This document shows positions 55,001 through 63,266 of a DNA stretch of 64,000 nucleotides, piece after piece. The notes under the pieces were generated by a model. That model was not told the origin of the DNA. It was given only the letters and a program-made list of their open reading frames with translations, and did no database searches. Each line of letters opens with the position of its first letter. The first letter of the stretch is position 1. The stretch covers positions 3,580,501 through 3,644,500 of the forward strand of contig NZ_JAZHSH010000001.1 in NCBI RefSeq assembly GCF_040100845.1. Direction: 5' to 3'. Made by a program: the position numbers and the translations under genes. The stretch comes from Chengkuizengella sp. SCS-71B. Lineage in GTDB: Bacteria > Bacillota > Bacilli > Paenibacillales > KCTC-33759.

Positions 55001-56624
55001 TATCTATTCAATTGAGGATTTAGCACAAATTATTTCTGAGTTGAAAGAAGCTAGTGGACGCAAATGCAAAATCAGTATCAAAGTTCCTGTAGTACCTAAC
55101 ATTGGTACAATTGCAGTTGGGATTGCAAAAGCTGGAGCTAATATTATTACTCTATCTGGTTTTGATGGCGGTACAGGAGCTGCTCGTGTCCACTCCTTGC
55201 AGAACGTTGGTTTACCTACGGAAATTGGTACAAAATTAGCTCATAATGCTTTGATTGAAGCAGGCCTTCGAGATAAAGTAGAAATATGGTCTGACGGTGG
55301 TATGAAATCAGGAGCAGATGTTGTAAAAATGATCATGCTTGGTGCAAATCGTTGTGGATTTGGTAGTATTGCAATGCAATCTATCGGATGTACAACATGC
55401 CGCGGCTGTCATTTAGATACTTGTCATGTTGGGATCTCAACACAAATCGATTCACTTGAAGAAGCAGAAGAAAGAGGATTACGTCGTTTTGTGCCTCGTG
55501 TTTATGATACGGCCGTTGATTCACTTGTTCGACTTTTTGGTGGCATGGGTGAAGAAATCCGTGACATTGTTGCTAAGCTTGGGTTTAATAATGCACAGGA
55601 TTTAGTTGGACGCTCTGATTTATTAAAACAAATCAACTACGCTGAAAAAATGGATCTATCTGACTTATTACGTCCTGCACCAATCCAATTTACAGTACCA
55701 TCAATGGAAGCAAATATTTCTACTTCTGATATCTTAGCTGTTGCTGCTGGAGCTGAAGGTCAAGAATACTTCCCAGATGCAGTATCCTTTAATGCAACAA
55801 TAGAAAAAAACTGGTCTGGTATAGTAGCGGATGCAAGAATTTTGGGAACTCGTTATTCTAGCCATCGCGTTAGAGATCGTTATAACGGAAGTTATAATGA
55901 CTTGCCAAAAGTAAACTTAAATATAACCGATGGTTCTGTACCAGGTATCGGATTAGCAGCTTTTAATGCTGATGGTGTAAATATTACAGTACAGGGCGGA
56001 TCTGAAGATGGAGTAGGTAAAATGGCTTATGGTGGTAAAGTAGCGATATTAAAATCCACAGGTAAACACGGAGAATTCATCAACGGTTCTGTCGGTAAAT
56101 CATTCTGTTACGGTGCTCAAGGTGGATTGTTCATTGTTCAGGGAGATGCTGACTCTCGTGCTTGTATTCGCTTGTCTGGGGCAGATGTTATTTTCGGGGG
56201 AGAAATTAAACAACCGCTTCAAGATCATTTAGGATCGATATCTACACGTGCTAATTTAAAAGGTTTTGCTTTTGAATATATGACAAACGGTCGTGCAGTT
56301 GTATTAGGTGATCCGGGAGCTTGGATTTGTGCAGGTATGACTGGCGGTGTAATTTATCAGCGATTAAATCCAGAAATGGGCTTAGATAAAGAAGCTATTC
56401 AACACCGTATTGCAACAGGTGCCAAAGTATTCATTAATTCACTTACAGATAAAAGCCACAGTGATTTAAATGAATTGTTAAATATATACCGTGAAGAATT
56501 AAATAACTCAGGACAATCAGAGGCTGCTGAAAAAATTAGCAATTTATTAGAAAACCTTGATGACAACTTTGTTATGATCTCATCAGAAAACTTACAAGAG
56601 TTACAAGGCATTGTAACGGAATAA
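52086..56624 (+). CDS. gltB: Glutamate synthase large subunit
   Basis: 1512 residues, full length (this subunit is called gltA in B. subtilis). The N-terminal glutaminase has its nucleophile Cys22 in EHDSCGIICI, exposed after removal of the first 21 residues. The central and FMN-binding synthase domains include GEGGEIKDMLGKYK, ASGRFGVN, GAKPGEGGHLPGQKV and LSGFDGGTGAARV. The 3Fe-4S ligands are in CTTCRGCHLDTC (C-x5-C-x4-C). The GXGXG beta-helix domain ends the protein. It makes two glutamates from glutamine and 2-oxoglutarate. The small subunit gene (gltD type) does not follow, so NADPH feeding must come from a gene elsewhere or from ferredoxin. Confidence 0.96.
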   Translation: MNKLMMNEGKFQNLLQSEHDSCGIICIIEKDGKPSRDNIKKTIDALVMMEHRSGFIEGEGDGCGILTDIPRALWEKRLTVSNLDGKLAYDQRFMIAHIFLPRKLDISVAEMQAQIREMFKDAEVRIVLEQENEVNNNVLGKYALNDEPTFWQVAGLCEKQEVNINDHLFELHVDIEERFNVHVASLSSTTTAYKVMGAASILPKYFNDTQDELFAAQVTIGHNRYSTNTLPNFFRVQPSSILGHNGEINTVKKMRHEAEMVNVPLLDGGSDSQDMNRTIETFIHRFGLSLFEAMELVFPPIINEMKQFRAELQDLYVYYRQIWGHFAQGPAGIVSRYENECVFSVDALGLRPLWMVESDTSLYFSSEQGIITVGEMVKEPKPISPGEKIGVKLTENAPVEVVPYSEIQNIVLERAKSRVDFSGLNKHLSFASSDLDITLNQDVEATGNLYSAFGWDREGIQMIESMSKTGAEPIRSLGHDGPLAAIHWERQNIPDFIKESVAVVTNPAIDRDRETEHFSTRVVIGPRPSIYGEIDERLRIELPSPMVLEGSLGSESLKQLNQLSLEQILSEFHTQGQNNVAVLSLTYNRNTKVKDALEKLAAEAKNAVQNGASILLLDDAKAHQNDQLWLDPHLSVSKIDLALKANVLDNGENLRRQTSIILRSGAVRSLHDIAVAVGLGADLISPYMIFATAADKEDAPAARKVYLALKKGLEKVISTIGTHELRGYTRFFSSIGLHPEIAEVLDIVNYLGSEKAGKSFDDLEKEAEERYESYHQEKAKPARNFHFFQRMWKSLNEAADGSAPYSDYEEKLREQEKKNPISIRHLADFDYEKANKTHKPLDPSEVNIGIGDHDYPMLISSMSFGSQNETAFRAYAEAGNRLNMITMNGEGGEIKDMLGKYKKTRGAQIASGRFGVNVELVNGVAVLEVKIGQGAKPGEGGHLPGQKVNDKIAEARNATFGSDLISPSNNHDIYSIEDLAQIISELKEASGRKCKISIKVPVVPNIGTIAVGIAKAGANIITLSGFDGGTGAARVHSLQNVGLPTEIGTKLAHNALIEAGLRDKVEIWSDGGMKSGADVVKMIMLGANRCGFGSIAMQSIGCTTCRGCHLDTCHVGISTQIDSLEEAEERGLRRFVPRVYDTAVDSLVRLFGGMGEEIRDIVAKLGFNNAQDLVGRSDLLKQINYAEKMDLSDLLRPAPIQFTVPSMEANISTSDILAVAAGAEGQEYFPDAVSFNATIEKNWSGIVADARILGTRYSSHRVRDRYNGSYNDLPKVNLNITDGSVPGIGLAAFNADGVNITVQGGSEDGVGKMAYGGKVAILKSTGKHGEFINGSVGKSFCYGAQGGLFIVQGDADSRACIRLSGADVIFGGEIKQPLQDHLGSISTRANLKGFAFEYMTNGRAVVLGDPGAWICAGMTGGVIYQRLNPEMGLDKEAIQHRIATGAKVFINSLTDKSHSDLNELLNIYREELNNSGQSEAAEKISNLLENLDDNFVMISSENLQELQGIVTE

Positions 56625-56648
56625 AATTAGCAAAGTATGATTTATTGA

Positions 56649-56680
56649 AAAGAGACGATCCATTATTTGATCGTCTCTTT
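56649..56680 (+). terminator. Terminator of gltB
   Basis: A perfect 12-base stem, AAAGAGACGATC (56649-56660) with its complement (56669-56680). This ends the transcript after the large subunit, 25 bases past the stop. Confidence 0.9.
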
Positions 56681-56797
56681 GTTAATTAAATAAAAAAATC
56701 CAATGCTGACTGAACATCTGTTATCAATATTTCACTGCTATTTACAATGGCAATCTCTACACCATTTTCTTTTATCGTAGTTATTGGCTGCGTAAAT

Positions 56798-57337
56798 TTA
56801 CAAGTAATTGATATCATAGTTTTGAAGGATAACTCCATTATCATAAGTTTTGGAATTTACAAGATCTAATTTTAATTCTCTGCTTATATCTCCGAACAAT
56901 GGGATTCCTTTTCCAAACATAACTGGATTTACTTTTAAAATCAGTTGATCAATCAATTGATGATTCAGTAAGAAGCCAGCAAATGTTCCTGCACCACATA
57001 ACCAAATATCGCTGCCTACTGTCTGTTTCAGTTCTTCTATAAAAGTAATCTGATTTTCATTAATCACTTTAATCCCTATTTCAGTAGGATATTGGGTCGA
57101 TCTAGAAAACACATAATTCATCATATTTGGATATGCAGGTTTTCCAGGTTCAATTCCATAGGAAAAACCAAATTCATAAGTGTTCTTTCCCATTAACACT
57201 GTGTCATATCCTTTTATTCTTTCTAAATATTCTTCTGCATGTTCTCCCTCCATAATAAATCCATCAACTGTTCGATCCTCTCTAGCAACGAAATTATCCA
57301 ATGTGGTTGCAATGTCGTATACAATTTTTCTCATCAT
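56798..57337 (-). CDS. Dihydrofolate reductase-like (RibD C-terminal) protein
   Basis: 179 residues of the RibD-C/DHFR fold: IATTLDNFVA near the start (catalytic-site strand), GYDTVLMGKNTYEFG, WLCGAGTFAGFLL (the GGG-like NADPH motif) and LILKVNPVMFGKGIPLF. Members of this group (YyaP/YwjB-like) are NADPH-dependent reductases of unknown substrate. AGAAAGGAGAAT precedes two adjacent ATGs. Confidence 0.85.
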   Translation of the reverse strand: MMRKIVYDIATTLDNFVAREDRTVDGFIMEGEHAEEYLERIKGYDTVLMGKNTYEFGFSYGIEPGKPAYPNMMNYVFSRSTQYPTEIGIKVINENQITFIEELKQTVGSDIWLCGAGTFAGFLLNHQLIDQLILKVNPVMFGKGIPLFGDISRELKLDLVNSKTYDNGVILQNYDINYL

Positions 57338-57360
57338 ATTCTCCTTTCTTAAAAAACAAA

Positions 57361-57395
57361 AAAACCTCTCTAGAAGCTAGCACTAGAGAGGTTTT
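57361..57395 (-). terminator. Terminator-like hairpin between the GNAT and RibD-like genes
   Basis: AAAACCTCTCTAG (57361-57373) with its complement (57383-57395), and long A-runs upstream that give a T-run on the minus strand. It would stop transcription coming from the GNAT gene. The stretch 57396-57654 holds no gene that I can see. Confidence 0.75.
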
Positions 57396-57654
57396 AAATG
57401 CCATATATGCAAAATGGTTCATTAATCCACATGAAAAAGAATAATGAATATTGTAAACTATCCAAATAGCATAAGAAAAATGAGCATATTAATCCTATTC
57501 TCTAAGTTCAACTTTTATTGCTTCTAGAAAAATAAGCAATGATTTAATTAGAACTTTAAAAAACAGATTAATTTACCATTAACTTAATACCATTCCCTTC
57601 CATAATAATAAAATTAGTATATGTTTAAATTTACATTTCGTCAAGGTAACTACA

Positions 57655-58134
57655 CTAAATAAATAATTCCCATCGCTCTTCTATAAGTTCTTTTTTAGAC
57701 AGCGTTTGAATACGAATTTCCTTTAATTGAAATCCATTTCTCTCATAAATTCGTCTTGCCGAAGTGAGTTCACTATTTGTCCATAGAACGATCTTTTTGA
57801 AACCAAATTCCTTACAAAAATCAATAGCTGTTTGTACTAATTGTTGTCCATAACCAGCACCTCTTGCGTTGGGATCAACAAGAAATAAACCTAACTGAGC
57901 AGTCTCCTCATTAACTTTCTTAATACTTATAGATCCACTTTTGTTGCCTTGGATTTCTAGAATCCAAATGTTTTCTTTAATATTACTCCTTTTTATAAAA
58001 CCATTTACGCTATTTTCAATAAAATCTCTGAAAGATAAATCATAATTGAATTCTCTATTATACAGCTTATAGTGTGAGTTAATAATATAATTTATGTCAT
58101 CTTGTTTAAATGTGCGTATCATCATATCACCCAT
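57655..58134 (-). CDS. GNAT-family N-acetyltransferase
   Basis: 159 residues with LGLFLVDPNARGAGYGQQLVQTAID, the acetyl-CoA-binding R/Q-x-x-G-x-G/A motif, and KKIVLWTNSELTSARRIYERNGFQLKE, the typical last helix and strand. Substrate unknown; it resembles the acetyltransferase half of MarR-GNAT fusions. Several ATGs at 58120-58134 are possible; those nearest GGGTGAT (MMIRTF/MIRTF) are the likelier starts. Confidence 0.85.
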   Translation of the reverse strand: MGDMMIRTFKQDDINYIINSHYKLYNREFNYDLSFRDFIENSVNGFIKRSNIKENIWILEIQGNKSGSISIKKVNEETAQLGLFLVDPNARGAGYGQQLVQTAIDFCKEFGFKKIVLWTNSELTSARRIYERNGFQLKEIRIQTLSKKELIEERWELFI

Positions 58135-58199
58135 TACATTTTTTTGAGATTTTCTTTTTCCATAATATTCAGCTCAGAAATTAGTCAATTTTTTATTTT

Positions 58200-58886
58200 C
58201 TATTTAATAAATTCAAGAAAAATATTATCTTCAACTATTAATTCAAGATCATAAGGTATTTGTAAATAAACGACCTGATCCCAATTGATGGAAAGTCCGT
58301 CTATTGATTCACCTGTAAATTGCCTAATTGGAAAAATAGCTTTAGCTATTTTAATATTAATATATTGTTTCTTAGGCGAGATAATAGTAAGCGTATTATC
58401 CTTTAACTTGACATTATAAGGAGTTAAGACGTTAGAAATATCGTAACCATCTATTAATTCAGTGCTAATACTGAAAGCTTCAACCTTGTTATCGTCACTT
58501 GTTTTTCTTTCTACAAAAACTCGAATCATCGTATCCTCACCACTAGTTTCAATATTCAATGTTTGGTTTTGATATTCGCCAAAGCTGCTTTCTTTCAGTA
58601 GATACATCTGATCAATCTGAGCAATTCCTGTCTTACTAAGTTTCTTCAATAAATCTTTTACTTCTAAATTTTCTTGTGCTCTTTCCTTCTGAATGAGCGA
58701 ATCATCACTAATGAAAGGGACAAAAGCTGAGCTAAACAGCAATGCACCAATATATATGAAAAGAAACCAGTATGTTACTTTGACATTAGTAAATCGTCTC
58801 CATAATTTAGACATTATAATAAAGATAATAAAAATTATTCCTACTAAAAGAGGTATAAAAATACTAACTATAAAAACAGTATTCAT
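58200..58886 (-). CDS. Membrane protein of the YtrA-type ABC operon
   Basis: 228 residues with two N-terminal hydrophobic segments (about 5-28 and 40-60) and a beta-rich outside domain (residues about 70-228), for example EAFSISTELIDGYDISNVL. No known family. It follows the permease gene with a 4-base overlap and GGAGGTAAGACA ahead. In comparable operons such a gene accompanies the ABC pair, perhaps as an accessory or sensor. Confidence 0.7.
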   Translation of the reverse strand: MNTVFIVSIFIPLLVGIIFIIFIIMSKLWRRFTNVKVTYWFLFIYIGALLFSSAFVPFISDDSLIQKERAQENLEVKDLLKKLSKTGIAQIDQMYLLKESSFGEYQNQTLNIETSGEDTMIRVFVERKTSDDNKVEAFSISTELIDGYDISNVLTPYNVKLKDNTLTIISPKKQYINIKIAKAIFPIRQFTGESIDGLSINWDQVVYLQIPYDLELIVEDNIFLEFIK

Positions 58887-59623
58887 TGTCTTACCTCCAT
58901 TCGATTCAAGATGCTTGTTGAAATTGTAAATAATAAAGCAGTCGTAATTACAATCTTGACAATAAATAACGTTAAACTAGATTCCAATAGATAATATTCA
59001 AAAGCATTTGTAATTATAGGCTTTTCATTCATAGAAGGCCTGAGAAATAACGATCCAAAAAACAATGCGGGTAAAAGAATGGTAAATAATGAACTTATTT
59101 GAACTAGTGTTCCGACAAAGTAACCAATAGAACATACCATTAATACATAAAAGCTCGTTATAGAAATACCCATTATATATTCTTGCAGTCCCATAGTCGA
59201 ACTGTAAAACTGCTTATCAAGGAAAGTGTAAATAATGACTCTTAATAAGTTATCGCTCAAAATAGCCATCATACTCCCAACAATGCTTAATGTTAATAAA
59301 TAGAGAATATTCGTAAGGCTACTACTAAGTCGATTTGTCACAAATGTAAAATCAAGGTCTCTATGTGGTTTCGTTGTAATTGTAATCGCCATTACGAAAG
59401 CCCAAATAAGTGTAAAAATAATAACGATATCTGCAGTATAGTATTGGGTACTAAGCTTAATATTCGTACTTCCAGTTGAAGATGAGGCAACTCCGCCAAG
59501 TGAAAAAAGAATGGCTAATAACTGGATTCCTATAAGTAAAGTAAAAGAAGTTATATTTGCTTTAAGTTTAAAAAAATATTGTTTTTTTATCGTCTTAGCC
59601 AAACTAATTCTCGTTAAAGGCAT
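58883..59623 (-). CDS. ABC transporter permease (YtrC/D-like)
   Basis: About 246 residues with six hydrophobic segments and no enzymatic motif. The start at 59621-59623 is chosen because AAAGGAGGCATTGAGG lies ahead; it overlaps the ATPase gene end by 20 bases. It belongs with the ATPase and the GntR regulator in one operon. The substrate may be a cell-envelope antibiotic or peptide, as for YtrABCDEF systems (inference). Confidence 0.78.
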   Translation of the reverse strand: MPLTRISLAKTIKKQYFFKLKANITSFTLLIGIQLLAILFSLGGVASSSTGSTNIKLSTQYYTADIVIIFTLIWAFVMAITITTKPHRDLDFTFVTNRLSSSLTNILYLLTLSIVGSMMAILSDNLLRVIIYTFLDKQFYSSTMGLQEYIMGISITSFYVLMVCSIGYFVGTLVQISSLFTILLPALFFGSLFLRPSMNEKPIITNAFEYYLLESSLTLFIVKIVITTALLFTISTSILNRMEVRQ

Positions 59624-60506
59624 CCTCAATGCCTCCTTTCGTTTCATTTGTTAAATAAACACATAAATCACTTAACCGGACAGGAGAGATTTTCACCCCA
59701 GCATGACGTGCTTGCTGAAGTAAATTCTTAGAACTAACATTCTTAATAACTACATAAATAACATTTGTGCCTATGTGATTTTCAAATAAAACTTCTTTAT
59801 TACTAGTCAATTTAAGAACATCTTCGGTATTTCCTTGTAATCCAACCGCATATTCCTTTAACTCAGATATTGGCATTTGTAAGTATGTTTTCCCACCTTT
59901 AATGAGTAACACATCTTCCAATAAATTCTCAATTTCACTTAAGTGATGACTAGATAGAATGATCGTACGAGGATAGGCAATATAATCCTTCAGCAATGCT
60001 TTATAAAAATCTTTTCTTACCGATTCATCCATTCCTGTAGTTGGTTCATCAAAGATTGTTAATGGACAACGGGATGCTAAGCCGATAATCATATTAAACG
60101 TGCTTGTTTTTCCTTTTGAAAGTCTATGGTGATAAGTCTTAGGATCAAAAGAAAAATATTCAATTAAACGCATAGCTAGATCTCTGTTCCAATTTGGATA
60201 AAAGCTTTCCGCTACTTTTAATAGTTCTAAAAGCGGAATAGTTGATGGAAAACTCATGTGATCGTCCACAAAGATAACATTAGCGGAGGTGTTAAGATTA
60301 TTAAATGGCTTCTCTGAGAAAACTTTAATTTCACCTGACGTTTCTTTAATGAAACCAGCAATAATTTTTAACAATGTTGTTTTTCCTGCCCCATTCCGGC
60401 CAATTAATCCCGTTATTTTATTCTCTTCAATAGAAAAACTAATTTTATTTAAAACTTTTTTCGTTGAAAATGTTTTCTTCAAATCAAAACATTCTATGAC
60501 TCTCAT
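59604..60506 (-). CDS. ABC transporter ATPase (YtrB-like)
   Basis: 300 residues: Walker A LIGRNGAGKTTLLKIIAGF, signature HHRLSKGKTSTFNMII (a variant lacking the usual LSGGQ), Walker B TIFDEPTTGMD, and ILSSHHLSEIE as the switch. A C-terminal extension of about 90 residues follows. GAGGAGGGTTAACA precedes the ATG, just after the regulator stop. Confidence 0.9.
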   Translation of the reverse strand: MRVIECFDLKKTFSTKKVLNKISFSIEENKITGLIGRNGAGKTTLLKIIAGFIKETSGEIKVFSEKPFNNLNTSANVIFVDDHMSFPSTIPLLELLKVAESFYPNWNRDLAMRLIEYFSFDPKTYHHRLSKGKTSTFNMIIGLASRCPLTIFDEPTTGMDESVRKDFYKALLKDYIAYPRTIILSSHHLSEIENLLEDVLLIKGGKTYLQMPISELKEYAVGLQGNTEDVLKLTSNKEVLFENHIGTNVIYVVIKNVSSKNLLQQARHAGVKISPVRLSDLCVYLTNETKGGIEDAFNEN

Positions 60507-60508
60507 TG

Positions 60509-60880
60509 TTAACCCTCCTCACTATATGCCTCTTTTATCATCTTAATTAACTCATGTTCACTTATATGCAACTGTTTAGCTTCAACAACCAATTCTCGTA
60601 CAAGTGCTTTCAATGTAAAATTTTTTCGTTTATTGATGATTATTTCTTTTCCACCACTAGACACAAACAATCCGAGTCCTCGTTTTTTATATAAAATTTT
60701 CTCATCTACTAGAAGGTTAAGCCCCTTTGCTGCAGTTGCAGGATTAATTGTATACATTTCAGCTAATTGATATTGTGAGTACACTTTTTCATCTATCTGA
60801 AATTGTCCATTTAAAATCTCAGATTCAATCCACTCAGCTATTTGTATATAGATAGGCTTAGTACTATCCGTGTTTAGAAT
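60509..60880 (-). CDS. YtrA-subfamily GntR regulator, probable ATT start
   Basis: A GntR winged-helix: KPIYIQIAEWIESEILNGQFQ, VYSQYQLAEMYTINPATAAKGLNLLVDEKILYKKRGLGLFV, then a short dimerisation tail of about 50 residues, the size of the YtrA type (about 120 aa). GAGGGGGCGG (60895-60886) lies 8 bases before an ATT codon at 60880-60878, which opens the conserved domain. ATG codons farther upstream (60902-60904; 60979) are next to or before the predicted transcription start. An ATG at 60904 remains possible, as a nearly leaderless start. It probably represses its own operon. Confidence 0.75.
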   Translation of the reverse strand: MLNTDSTKPIYIQIAEWIESEILNGQFQIDEKVYSQYQLAEMYTINPATAAKGLNLLVDEKILYKKRGLGLFVSSGGKEIIINKRKNFTLKALVRELVVEAKQLHISEHELIKMIKEAYSEEG

Positions 60881-60901
60881 TGTTTCCGCCCCCTCACAGT
60901 A

Positions 60902-60948
60902 CATTACTGTTGTAATGTAGTATATATTATTTTGCTTTACATTACAAT
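60902..60948 (-). promoter_or_regulatory. Promoter and operator of the GntR/ABC operon
   Basis: On the minus strand TTGTAA (60947-60942) and TATACT (60924-60919) are 17 bases apart. TGTAATGTA and TACATTACA (plus-strand 60911-60919 and 60938-60946) form an inverted repeat over the promoter, with CATTAC-TGTT-GTAATG just downstream. This matches operators of YtrA-type autorepressors. Confidence 0.65.
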
Positions 60949-61105
60949 AGATTTTTCCAATTAAAACGTCTATCTTCATAAAAATTTGCTTGTAACCCCA
61001 TATTGCCTAGAGACAGGGTGCTGCTCTAATCCCCAAGATGATATCTCAATAGTGGCGTACCATCAAAAGGAAGTCGAAATACATCTGGAGCGGTAACAAA
61101 AAACT

Positions 61106-61139
61106 AGAACCCGTTCTGATTATTTCAGAAACGGGTTCT
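61106..61139 (-). terminator. Terminator of htpG
   Basis: AGAACCCGTTCTGA (61106-61119) pairs with TCAGAAACGGGTTCT (61125-61139) with a bulge, and a T-run follows on the minus strand, 35 bases after the htpG stop. Confidence 0.85.
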
Positions 61140-61173
61140 TTAATATTTTTAATATTTAATATTTTTGACTGTC

Positions 61174-63054
61174 TTAAACCATGATTTTACAAATATCGTT
61201 TGTGAATTCTACAGGATCACCGATGGATAACCCTTCAATCAACAACGCTTGATTGTACAGTAGGTTTGTATATAGATTTAATTTATCTTTATCATTTTGG
61301 AAAGCTGTTTTTAAGGACTGGAATACTTCATGATTAACGTTGATTTCCAATATTTTTTCTGCTTTTACACCTTGGTTGTCAGGCATCTGTGCTAATATTT
61401 TTTCCATTTCAATGGATAAATCACCTTCAGCAGATAAACAAACTGGATGGTTTTTCAATCTTTTTGATGCTTTTACATCTTTCACTTTGTTACTCAGAAG
61501 GTTTTTCATATGCTCAAAAAGTTCTTTATTTTCATTTTCTTCTTCATCTGATTTTTTCTCATTTTCTTCAGGTTCAATCCCGAGATCACCACTTGATACG
61601 GATTTGAACTCTTTTTCTTTGTAGTTCATGAGCATCTTAATAGCAAATTCATCAATATCTTCTGTAAAATAAAGAATTTCATAACCTTTATCTAAAACCA
61701 ATTCTGTTTGTGGCATCTTCTCAATACGTTCTATGGACTCACCTGTAGCATAGTAGATGTACTTCTGATCTTCAGGCATTCCATCAATGTATTCACTCAA
61801 GCTTACTAATTTCTTCTCTTTAGATGAGTAGAACATTATTAAATCTTGCAGTACATCTTTGTTTGCACCATAGTCACTATAAACTCCATGTTTCAATTGT
61901 CTGCCAAAGGATTCATAGAACTTTTCATACTTATCTCTTTCATCCTTTAACAAGCTCTGCAGTTGACTTTTAATTTTGTTTTTAATGTTTTTGGCAATCA
62001 GTTTTAACTGTCGATCATGCTGTAACATTTCTCTTGAAATGTTAAGTGAAAGATCTTCTGAATCTACCATTCCTTTGACAAAACTAAAATAATCAGGCAG
62101 TAAGTCAGAACACTTATCCATAATCAATACACCACTGGAATACAACTCTAGTCCTTTTTCATATTCTTTCGTATAATAATCGAAAGGTGTACTTTCTGGA
62201 ATGAATAATATCGCTTTATAAACTACAGTTCCATCTGCACTTATATGAATATGTTTAAGTGGTTTATCGTAACCGTAATGCTTTTCAGCATAGAAGTTCT
62301 CATAATCTTCGGTTGTAAGTTCATTTTTATTTTTTCTCCAAATTGGAACCATGCTATTGATCGTTTGTTCTTCTACAACCTCTTCAAGCTCGTCCTCGCT
62401 GCCTTCTTTAGGTCTTTGCTCTTTCACATCCATTTTAATTGGGTATCTGATGAAATCGGAATACTTTTTAATGATTGCTTTCAAGCGATGTTCTTCAAGA
62501 AATTCATCATATTGCTCATCTTCTGTATTTTCTTTTATTTTTAAAGTGATTTCTGTTCCTACTGCATCTTTTTCTGTTGAAACAATCGTATATCCATCCG
62601 CACCTTTAGACTTCCATTTAAATGCCTCATCACTACCTAATGCTTTACTGATCACTGTAATTTCATCCGCAACCATAAAAGCGGAGTAGAATCCTACACC
62701 AAATTGACCAATGATATCATGCCCATCTTTTGATTCATTTTCTGATTTAAAAGCTAACGAACCACTTTTAGCAATGACTCCAAGATTATTTTCCAATTCT
62801 TCTTTTGTCATACCAATCCCTGTATCTGTGATCGTTAATAATCTCTTTTCTTTATCTGCAGTTACTTTAATAAAATAATCTTCTTTATTAAATACTAATT
62901 CCTCATCTGTTAGTGCTTTGTAGTATATTTTATCCATTGCATCACTTGCATTAGATACGAGCTCCCTTAAAAATATCTCTTTCTGAGTATAGATTGAATT
63001 AATCATCATTTCTAGCAGTCTCTTGGATTCTGCTTTAAACTGTCTTTTTGCCAT
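61174..63054 (-). CDS. htpG: Hsp90-family chaperone
   Basis: 626 residues, full length. The N-terminal GHKL ATPase has [15 protein letters not shown] (box 1 Asn), [12 protein letters not shown] and [16 protein letters not shown]; the middle domain has [19 protein letters not shown] (catalytic Arg); the C-terminal dimer domain starts after an acidic run near residue 495. The ATG at 63052-63054 ([11 protein letters not shown]) is used; the ORF could extend to 63075, but AAAGGAGT lies between. No CIRCE repeat is visible upstream, as expected of sigma-A or class III control. Confidence 0.96.
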   Translation of the reverse strand: MAKRQFKAESKRLLEMMINSIYTQKEIFLRELVSNASDAMDKIYYKALTDEELVFNKEDYFIKVTADKEKRLLTITDTGIGMTKEELENNLGVIAKSGSLAFKSENESKDGHDIIGQFGVGFYSAFMVADEITVISKALGSDEAFKWKSKGADGYTIVSTEKDAVGTEITLKIKENTEDEQYDEFLEEHRLKAIIKKYSDFIRYPIKMDVKEQRPKEGSEDELEEVVEEQTINSMVPIWRKNKNELTTEDYENFYAEKHYGYDKPLKHIHISADGTVVYKAILFIPESTPFDYYTKEYEKGLELYSSGVLIMDKCSDLLPDYFSFVKGMVDSEDLSLNISREMLQHDRQLKLIAKNIKNKIKSQLQSLLKDERDKYEKFYESFGRQLKHGVYSDYGANKDVLQDLIMFYSSKEKKLVSLSEYIDGMPEDQKYIYYATGESIERIEKMPQTELVLDKGYEILYFTEDIDEFAIKMLMNYKEKEFKSVSSGDLGIEPEENEKKSDEEENENKELFEHMKNLLSNKVKDVKASKRLKNHPVCLSAEGDLSIEMEKILAQMPDNQGVKAEKILEINVNHEVFQSLKTAFQNDKDKLNLYTNLLYNQALLIEGLSIGDPVEFTNDICKIMV

Positions 63055-63149
63055 GAATAGTACTACTCCTTTCAAATATAAAACAATACAAATAACTTTT
63101 TAATCATAAACCTATGAATAAAAACTTCATATTGCTAATGTTCTATTTT

Positions 63150-63179
63150 TATATAACATATCCTAAAAATAGATGTCAA
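63150..63179 (-). promoter_or_regulatory. Predicted sigma-A promoter of htpG
   Basis: On the minus strand a consensus TTGACA (63179-63174) and TATATA (63155-63150) are 18 bases apart, about 95 bases before the ATG. Confidence 0.6.
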
Positions 63180-63218
63180 TATATAGGTAAGTATTTTATA
63201 TGAAATTGTAACTTAAAA

Positions 63219-63253
63219 AAAGCCGATTCTCAGCTAAAACAAGAATCGACTTT
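63219..63253 (-). terminator. Terminator of the 5'-nucleotidase gene
   Basis: AAAGCCGATTCT (63219-63230) pairs with AGAATCGACTTT (63242-63253) with one mismatch, and a T-run follows on the minus strand, 14 bases after the stop. Confidence 0.85.
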
Positions 63254-63266
63254 AAAGTTATTGTCA

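Noticed and set aside
60980-61105. A possible gene remnant between the GntR operon and the htpG terminator
   Set aside because: Frames are short and interrupted; one minus-strand frame reads like a coding fragment but I cannot match it to any family.
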